Below, piece after piece: positions 5,857 to 9,985 of a stretch of 9,985 nt of DNA. The notes beneath the pieces were generated by a model, which searched no databases, was not told the DNA's origin, and worked only from the letters and a program-made list of their open reading frames with translations. The DNA is from Erysipelotrichaceae bacterium (GTDB taxonomy: Bacteria; Bacillota_I; Bacilli_A; Erysipelotrichales; Erysipelotrichaceae): positions 1-9,985 of the forward strand of contig JAFZQL010000215.1 of NCBI GenBank assembly GCA_017620435.1. The letters are read 5' to 3'. Position 1 is the first letter of the stretch; each line of letters opens with the position of its first letter. A program made the translations under genes and the position numbers.

Positions 5857-7224
5857 ATGGAAGAAACCAAGACGATAGGAAAAGACTATACATTGACCCA
5901 GCTGGGGCTCTTCGCTCTGCCGACGATTTTGAATGAATCGCTGATCTCTTTGCTGTATACGATCGATGACGGTCTGTTTATCTCCCGTTATGTCGGCCAG
6001 AATGCGCTGGCAGCCTTTTCTATCCTTTCTCCGGTGTTTATGACCAATATGGCGATCTCTTCCCTGTGCGGAGGAGTTGCGAGTCTGGCATCCTATAAAA
6101 TGGGCGAGAAGAAGAATGAAGAAGCCAGATCCGATTTCACCACCATGGTCCTTTTTGTGTTTGTCGTAGGTGTAGTCATGGCTTTGATCGAAACGCTGTT
6201 CCGTAGGCCGATCCTCAATCTGCTGGGAACGACAGAACTGATCTATCCCTATGCGGAAGATTTCTTCCGGATCGGTGCGCTGTACACGCCTCTGACTCTG
6301 GTATCGGGTGTCTTCATGCGTTTCTATGTGCCTTCGGGTAAACCGAAGATGGAACTCTTTAGCTCTATGGTCAATGTGGGATGCAACCTGTTCTTCGACT
6401 GGTATTTTGTTGTATATAAACAGGTCGGAATGATCGGTGCAGCCTATGCCAATCTGATCTCTACGGCTTTACTGACTCTGATCGGAATCATATTCTTCTT
6501 CAGCAGGTACTGTGAGCTTCCTTTCGGAAAGCCTCACGGCAGAGTACTGTCTCTGGTCAGGGATTCTTCCAGGTATGGGATTTCATCCTTCCTTTCCAAC
6601 GCTTCCGTAGCTTTCGCCAACATCATCTCCAACTACGCCCTGCTCTACTTCGGGTCGGAGAAGTATCTGGCTTCCTATACCATCGTCGGAAACATCCAGT
6701 GGGTCTTCATGGGCTGCTACTTCGGACTGCTGGGAACTGTCGGTCCTGTCGTATCCTATGCCATGGGTGAACGGAATAAAGAAAAGCTCAGAAAGACGTT
6801 AAGACAGATCTTCGTCCTTCTGACTGTGCTTACACTAAGTACCATTGCGCTTTTCCTGTGCTTCTCTCCGCTGATCGCGGAACTGTTTATTGCCGAGAGC
6901 GCCAGGGATTCCAAGGATCTGATCAACTACGGCTTAAGCATTTCTCCGTACAGTTTCATCTTCTTCGGCTATAACGTGGGTGCCAGGATGATGTTCGCAT
7001 CATTAGGCAACCACCGCGTCGCAGGGACGTTGACCTTCCTGCAGGAAGTGGTATTCTCAAACGCCGCCGTTGTACTGCTGCCTTTGTTTTTTGGTATCAA
7101 AGGCGTCTGGTTCTCTTTCCTTTTATGTAATGTAATGATGTTCTTTGTGACGGCCTATGCGGTCTACATCAACGCGGACAAGTACGGATACGGCAGATCG
7201 GGTATTGCCGAACTGCTGGAATAA
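5857..7224 (+). CDS. MATE family multidrug/drug:cation efflux transporter
   Basis: A 455-residue integral membrane protein, length normal for MATE exporters (about 12 helices in two six-helix halves), expected to extrude organic cations, drugs or metabolites in exchange for Na+ or H+. The first half opens with the typical P-x-I-L-N-E helix, IDDGLFISRYVGQNALAAFSI and a GGVASLASYKMGEKKNEEA loop; the second half repeats the pattern with YGISSFLSNASVAFANIISNYAL, the GTVGPVVSYAMGERNKEKLRK loop (about 293-313) and a final helix pair near 395-440. The duplicated A-S-Y-K-M-G-E / V-S-Y-A-M-G-E loops show the internal repeat. Substrate is not predictable. The ribosome site is weak. The gene is divergent from tRNA-Lys and convergent with tRNA-Glu, ending at a shared terminator. 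Confidence 0.93.
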   Translation: MEETKTIGKDYTLTQLGLFALPTILNESLISLLYTIDDGLFISRYVGQNALAAFSILSPVFMTNMAISSLCGGVASLASYKMGEKKNEEARSDFTTMVLFVFVVGVVMALIETLFRRPILNLLGTTELIYPYAEDFFRIGALYTPLTLVSGVFMRFYVPSGKPKMELFSSMVNVGCNLFFDWYFVVYKQVGMIGAAYANLISTALLTLIGIIFFFSRYCELPFGKPHGRVLSLVRDSSRYGISSFLSNASVAFANIISNYALLYFGSEKYLASYTIVGNIQWVFMGCYFGLLGTVGPVVSYAMGERNKEKLRKTLRQIFVLLTVLTLSTIALFLCFSPLIAELFIAESARDSKDLINYGLSISPYSFIFFGYNVGARMMFASLGNHRVAGTLTFLQEVVFSNAAVVLLPLFFGIKGVWFSFLLCNVMMFFVTAYAVYINADKYGYGRSGIAELLE

Positions 7225-7228
7225 AAAC

Positions 7229-7251
7229 AAAAACAGGTCTTACCTGTTTTT
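7229..7251. terminator. Bidirectional terminator between the MATE gene and tRNA-Glu
   Basis: Ten-base stem AAAAACAGGT/ACCTGTTTTT (7229-7238 with 7242-7251) with a CTT loop. The plus-strand T run ends the MATE transcript, and TTTTTGTTTTT on the minus strand ends the tRNA-Asn-tRNA-Glu transcript. Confidence 0.9.
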
Positions 7252-7261
7252 CTTTAGATAG

Positions 7262-7338
7262 TGGTGACAAGTACGGGATTCGAACCCGTGAATGCCGCCG
7301 TGAAAGGGCGGTGTGTTAAGCCGCTTCACCAACTTGCC
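7262..7338 (-). tRNA. tRNA-Glu (anticodon TTC)
   Basis: A complete 77-base cloverleaf: acceptor GGCAAGT/ACTTGTC, anticodon stem CCGCC/GGCGG with loop CTTTCAC (anticodon TTC), T arm ACGGG/CCCGT with TTCGAAT loop, discriminator A and encoded CCA. It follows tRNA-Asn by seven bases and must share its transcript. Confidence 0.97.
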
Positions 7339-7345
7339 ATAACAA

Positions 7346-7421
7346 TGGCGCCCGAAACAGGACTCGAACCTGTGACCTGCCGGTTAACAGCCGGACGCTC
7401 TACCGACTGAGCTATTCGGGC
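7346..7421 (-). tRNA. tRNA-Asn (anticodon GTT)
   Basis: A 76-base cloverleaf: acceptor GCCCGAA/TTCGGGC, D arm GCTC/GAGC, anticodon loop CTGTTAA (anticodon GTT), T arm ACAGG/CCTGT, discriminator G as expected for Asn, and encoded CCA. The outermost anticodon-stem pair (27-43) is T/C, a mismatch; the four inner pairs are intact. It is first in the tRNA-Asn-tRNA-Glu unit. Confidence 0.97.
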
Positions 7422-7434
7422 ACATTGCTTATAA

Positions 7435-7463
7435 ATATTATCATAAGAAAGAGGCTTTTTCAA
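7435..7463 (-). promoter_or_regulatory. Promoter of the tRNA-Asn-tRNA-Glu unit
   Basis: On the minus strand, TTGAAA (7458-7463) and TAATAT (7435-7440) are 17 bases apart, and the -10 is extended (TGATAATAT). The predicted start is about seven bases before mature tRNA-Asn. Confidence 0.75.
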
Positions 7464-7533
7464 GATAGCAGAATAAAAAATATCATGAATTTCTATGATT
7501 GAAAGATCGGCATTTTTAATCGTTCTGTAAAGA

Positions 7534-7549
7534 TGTTAAAATGATGGTA
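7534..7549 (+). promoter_or_regulatory. Extended -10 promoter giving a probable leaderless mRNA
   Basis: TGTTAAAAT (7534-7542) matches the extended -10 form TGnTATAAT with one change. Counting its last base as -7 puts +1 at 7549, the A of the next gene's ATG. No Shine-Dalgarno is seen in the 25 bases upstream. A poor -35 (TTTTTA, 7514-7519) is 17 bases upstream of the hexamer. Confidence 0.45.
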
Positions 7550-9270
7550 TGAATCATCTTCCGGGCAAGCTGATGAAGCTTAGAAAGCACTACAACTACT
7601 CCCAGTCTTATCTGGCGGAAGTTTTGGATGTGGATACCCTGGAATACATGAATTATGAGAACGGGTCGAAGATGATTTCCTACGCGCAGATGAAGAAACT
7701 GGCTTCTCTGTATCACGTGAATGTTGAAGAGATCTTCCGGAACGACGAAGAAGTCACGCTGTACGAGATGGAGAAAGCCAATACCGATGAGATCAACATC
7801 GAATACTTCATTGCCAGGAAGACTATATTTGATACGGTGAAGGATTTCTATCTGGATCACAAGATCGCCAGTACGATCATCATGGTACTGCTGCTGACGA
7901 TCGTTGTTTTGAGTATAGTCTTAAAGAATACAGCGAAGCCGTATACCCTGATCAGGGACAACATCAACCGTCTGTCGGTATCGGAATCTACGGTCGTCTA
8001 TATCGACGACTATTCGGCAGTCAACGGTTCCGGAAGCAATACCAACGGCGAACTGTCCAACCTGACTTCTTCCGGTGCGATCAAGGTCCAGGAGGGAGAA
8101 GGTTTTACGATCATCCTGAACGAGGACGGCACGGTATCCAGTGCCGGTCTGATCTCGAAGTATGCGAAGGAACTGCAGGACTGGCACAACATCGTGGATA
8201 TCGCCGCAGGAAGAGCGCATGTGCTTGGCGTGGATTCCAACGGCAGAGTCCACTGTACGGGAGACAACAGTTCAGGAGCCTGCGACATTGAAGATGTGAA
8301 AGGGATCAAAAAGGTCTATGCACCTTCCAACGGTTCCATCGCCATGGATGAAGACGGGATGCTGTACTACAGCGGCAGCTTCATCGGATCAGGTTCTTTG
8401 AAGAACTATCAGAACATCAAGGATGTCGCATCTTCCGACAATATCCTGGCCATCCTTTGTCAGGACGGTACGGTAGATGTGTTTGCCAAGAGCGGAAACA
8501 ATTATCTGCAGGCGGAGAGCTGGAAAGAGATCGTAGATGTGTGCTGCGGAGACAGTTTCGTGGCCGGTCTGGATCAGTATGGCAAGGTGCACATTGAGAT
8601 CGACAACGACGAGATCATCTCGGAGGTAGAAATGTGGTCGAACATCATTGCAATCGATGCGGGCAGTGATTATCTGATCGGTTTTGACGGCGTCAGGATC
8701 TACGGCGTCGGCAACAACAGCTATAACCAGTTTTCAAAAGAGGATCTCGACAAGCAGCGTCTGGAGATGGTTTCCGAGGTGGAATATCATATCGATGAGG
8801 AATATGTTTCGGTACAGTTCAAGGGCGTCAGCAATGCTTCGGGCTATCTGGTATCGATCGATGTCGGTATCGGCATTTCCCGCAGGCTGGAAAAGGAAGA
8901 AGTCGTCAAGTTCGAGACAGACAACATGACGGATGGAAAGAACTATACCATTACGATCGTTTCGATCGGCGAGGGAGACTATACGGATTCCGATCCGTTT
9001 AAACTGACGTTTACCTACGAGAAGCCGGAAGAGACCTACAGTTTTGCCCAGGGAAGAAACATGTCGGAGGAAGTCTTTAGAAGCTACCTGCTGGGTCTGG
9101 GTGTCCCTGAGGATCATATCCATGCGACAATGGGCGGAGAAGACGACATCTGTGCCGGAGATTCCGCTACGGTCTCCTGGAGCAATCTTGAGGGGAAGAC
9201 TTTTACGAAGTCCGAGCTTCTGAACATGGAAATAGAATATACTTATTGCAGGATCATGGAAAATGAATAA
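7549..9270 (+). CDS. Membrane-anchored Xre-type HTH protein with extracytoplasmic RCC1-like repeats
   Basis: A 573-residue candidate transmembrane one-component regulator. Residues 4-66 form an Xre/Cro-type helix-turn-helix (LMKLRKHYNYSQSYLAEVLDV, then YENGSKMISYAQMKKLASLYHV). A charged linker leads to one membrane helix at about 106-126 with K105 before and K126/K130 after, so the remaining 440 residues should be outside. These contain six RCC1/BNR-like units of 35-40 residues beginning near 178, 212, 251, 288, 324 and 363, each with a pattern like W-x-N-I-x-D-I-A-A-G ... L-G-x-D-x-x-G-x-V (clearest in units 2, 5 and 6). A fibronectin-III-like stretch (about 406-491) and a possible PASTA-like end (about 497-573) follow. 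The ligand and DNA target are unknown. There is no ribosome site at the start. It heads an operon with the GYF_2-like gene and cysS. Confidence 0.85.
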   Translation: MNHLPGKLMKLRKHYNYSQSYLAEVLDVDTLEYMNYENGSKMISYAQMKKLASLYHVNVEEIFRNDEEVTLYEMEKANTDEINIEYFIARKTIFDTVKDFYLDHKIASTIIMVLLLTIVVLSIVLKNTAKPYTLIRDNINRLSVSESTVVYIDDYSAVNGSGSNTNGELSNLTSSGAIKVQEGEGFTIILNEDGTVSSAGLISKYAKELQDWHNIVDIAAGRAHVLGVDSNGRVHCTGDNSSGACDIEDVKGIKKVYAPSNGSIAMDEDGMLYYSGSFIGSGSLKNYQNIKDVASSDNILAILCQDGTVDVFAKSGNNYLQAESWKEIVDVCCGDSFVAGLDQYGKVHIEIDNDEIISEVEMWSNIIAIDAGSDYLIGFDGVRIYGVGNNSYNQFSKEDLDKQRLEMVSEVEYHIDEEYVSVQFKGVSNASGYLVSIDVGIGISRRLEKEEVVKFETDNMTDGKNYTITIVSIGEGDYTDSDPFKLTFTYEKPEETYSFAQGRNMSEEVFRSYLLGLGVPEDHIHATMGGEDDICAGDSATVSWSNLEGKTFTKSELLNMEIEYTYCRIMENE

Positions 9271-9457
9271 GAATAAGATCTGGAAGATTAAAGGTTTTGA
9301 AGGGATGTTCAGCGATGAAGATCTCATCGCTCTGATCAAAGAGGGTCAGATCAGGTCGGACTTTCTTTTGAAGAGCAAGGACATGAAGAAATGGATCGCT
9401 CTGAAGGAGAGTATCTATCAGTATTATGTGGAGGATGAAAGAGATGAAACTTTATAA
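9263..9457 (+). CDS. Small GYF_2 (DUF4339)-like protein
   Basis: A 64-residue soluble protein without signal peptide or membrane helix. W7 near the start, G-x-F-S-D-E-D-L (14-21, with M15 as x), L-I-x-x-G-Q-I (24-30) and a late W44 in KDMKKWIAL fit the GYF_2 fold, a short protein- or peptide-binding module often found as a stand-alone domain or beside membrane proteins. The GP usual after the first strand is G-M here and the match rests on few residues, so the family call is moderate. It overlaps the end of the HTH-RCC1 gene by eight bases (ATGAATAA) and the start of cysS by 14, so translation is probably coupled on both sides. The ribosome site AGGA (9250-9253) is weak. Function unknown. Confidence 0.65.
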   Translation: MNKNKIWKIKGFEGMFSDEDLIALIKEGQIRSDFLLKSKDMKKWIALKESIYQYYVEDERDETL

Positions 9458-9985
9458 CAGCTATACGTTAAAAACGGAAGAATTCGTTCCGATCGAAGAA
9501 GGCAAGGTCAGCATGTACGTATGCGGTCCTACCGTATACAACCATGCCCACATCGGCAATGCCCGTCCGATCGTCGTTTTTGATACATTGAGAAGGACTT
9601 TCGAAGCCCTGGGTTATAAAGTGAAGTTCGTGTCCAACTTTACCGATGTGGATGACAAGATCATCAACAAGGCGCTGGAGGAAGGCGTAAGCGAGAAGGA
9701 GATCGCGGAGCGCTACATCAAGGCGTACAACGATGTCAGGAACAGCCTGAATATTGTACCGCTGGACGTAACGCCTAGAGTCACGGAAACCATGGATGAG
9801 ATCATCGATTTCATCGGGAAACTGGTAGACAGTGGCAATGCCTACGTGATCGACGGAGACGTCTATTTCTCCGTAGAATCCGATCCGCTCTATGGCGAAC
9901 TGTCCCATCAGAAACTGGAAGACCTCAATGCGGGAGCCAGAGTCGAGACCAATGATCTGAAGAAGAATCCGCAGGACTTTGCCCT
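9444..9985 (+). CDS. cysS: Cysteinyl-tRNA synthetase, N-terminal part (cut by window end)
   Basis: The first 180 residues of a class I aminoacyl-tRNA synthetase that charges tRNA-Cys in the cytoplasm. Seen: MYVCGPTVYNHAHIGNARP at 24-42, with zinc-ligand C27 and the HIGH-type motif HIGN at 36-39; FVSNFTDVDDKIINKA, a hallmark of CysRS; and VETNDLKKNPQDFA near the cut. The rest, including the KMSKS loop and anticodon-binding domain, lies beyond the window. The ATG at 9444 is chosen over the in-frame ATG at 9435 because the GGAGG site (9430-9434) touches the latter but is nine bases from the former, and because CysRS proteins start MKLYN-like. It overlaps the GYF_2-like gene by 14 bases. No promoter or T-box leader lies directly before it, so it depends at least partly on the upstream promoter. 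Confidence 0.97.
   Translation, partial: MKLYNSYTLKTEEFVPIEEGKVSMYVCGPTVYNHAHIGNARPIVVFDTLRRTFEALGYKVKFVSNFTDVDDKIINKALEEGVSEKEIAERYIKAYNDVRNSLNIVPLDVTPRVTETMDEIIDFIGKLVDSGNAYVIDGDVYFSVESDPLYGELSHQKLEDLNAGARVETNDLKKNPQDFA

Noticed and set aside
8734..9339. A 201-codon minus-strand frame across the end of the HTH-RCC1 gene and the GYF_2-like gene
   Set aside because: Antisense shadow of two well-supported plus-strand genes, with no motif and no promoter-like sequence.
9270..9443. A T-box leader before cysS
   Set aside because: The space before cysS is filled by the GYF_2-like gene, and no AGGGTGGNACCGCG-type T-box sequence or antiterminator hairpin is present.
1..9985. CRISPR arrays, insertion sequences, phage genes or toxin-antitoxin pairs
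   Set aside because: No regularly spaced repeats, transposase-like reading frames, terminal inverted repeats or paired small toxin/antitoxin genes were seen on either strand.

Overview
The window looks like an ordinary chromosomal stretch of a Bacillota (Firmicutes) bacterium. The signs are strong AGGAGG-type ribosome binding sites, short intrinsic terminators of the A-run/stem/T-run kind, tRNA genes with encoded CCA, and Firmicutes-type enzymes. Base composition is moderate (roughly 45-50 % GC by eye), and a tRNA-Lys(CTT) is present. An Erysipelotrichia-like gut or oral commensal would fit, but that placement is an impression, not something the sequence proves.

Layout: a divergent pair opens the window, with an adenine-deaminase-family amidohydrolase on the minus strand (46-1779) and ribose-5-phosphate isomerase B on the plus strand (1910-2380). 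A series of apparently single-gene plus-strand units follows, most closed by their own hairpin terminator: a Cof-type HAD phosphatase (2485-3300), a six-helix Pr6Pr/FAR-17a-like membrane protein (3426-4307), a doubtful 70-residue two-helix membrane ORF (4418-4630), a short-chain dehydrogenase (4864-5607) and a MATE efflux transporter (5857-7224). Minus-strand tRNA genes flank the MATE gene: tRNA-Lys(CTT) before it, and a tRNA-Asn(GTT)-tRNA-Glu(TTC) pair after it. Both tRNA units have well-formed promoters. They share bidirectional terminators with the convergent protein genes.

The last third (7549 to the end) is a compact plus-strand operon without internal terminators. Its first gene codes for a 573-residue protein built as an Xre-type DNA-binding domain, a single membrane helix, and a large predicted extracytoplasmic part with six RCC1/BNR-like propeller repeats, a fibronectin-III-like region and a C-terminal PASTA-like region. 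A 64-residue GYF_2-like protein follows with an 8-bp overlap, and then cysteinyl-tRNA synthetase (cysS, cut by the window end) with a 14-bp overlap.

The most interesting element is this membrane-spanning DNA-binding protein, a candidate one-component transmembrane sensor. It appears to be expressed from a leaderless mRNA: an extended -10 element places the predicted +1 on the A of its ATG, and no Shine-Dalgarno is present. It is also translationally chained to cysS. No insertion sequences, CRISPR arrays, phage genes or defence systems were seen.
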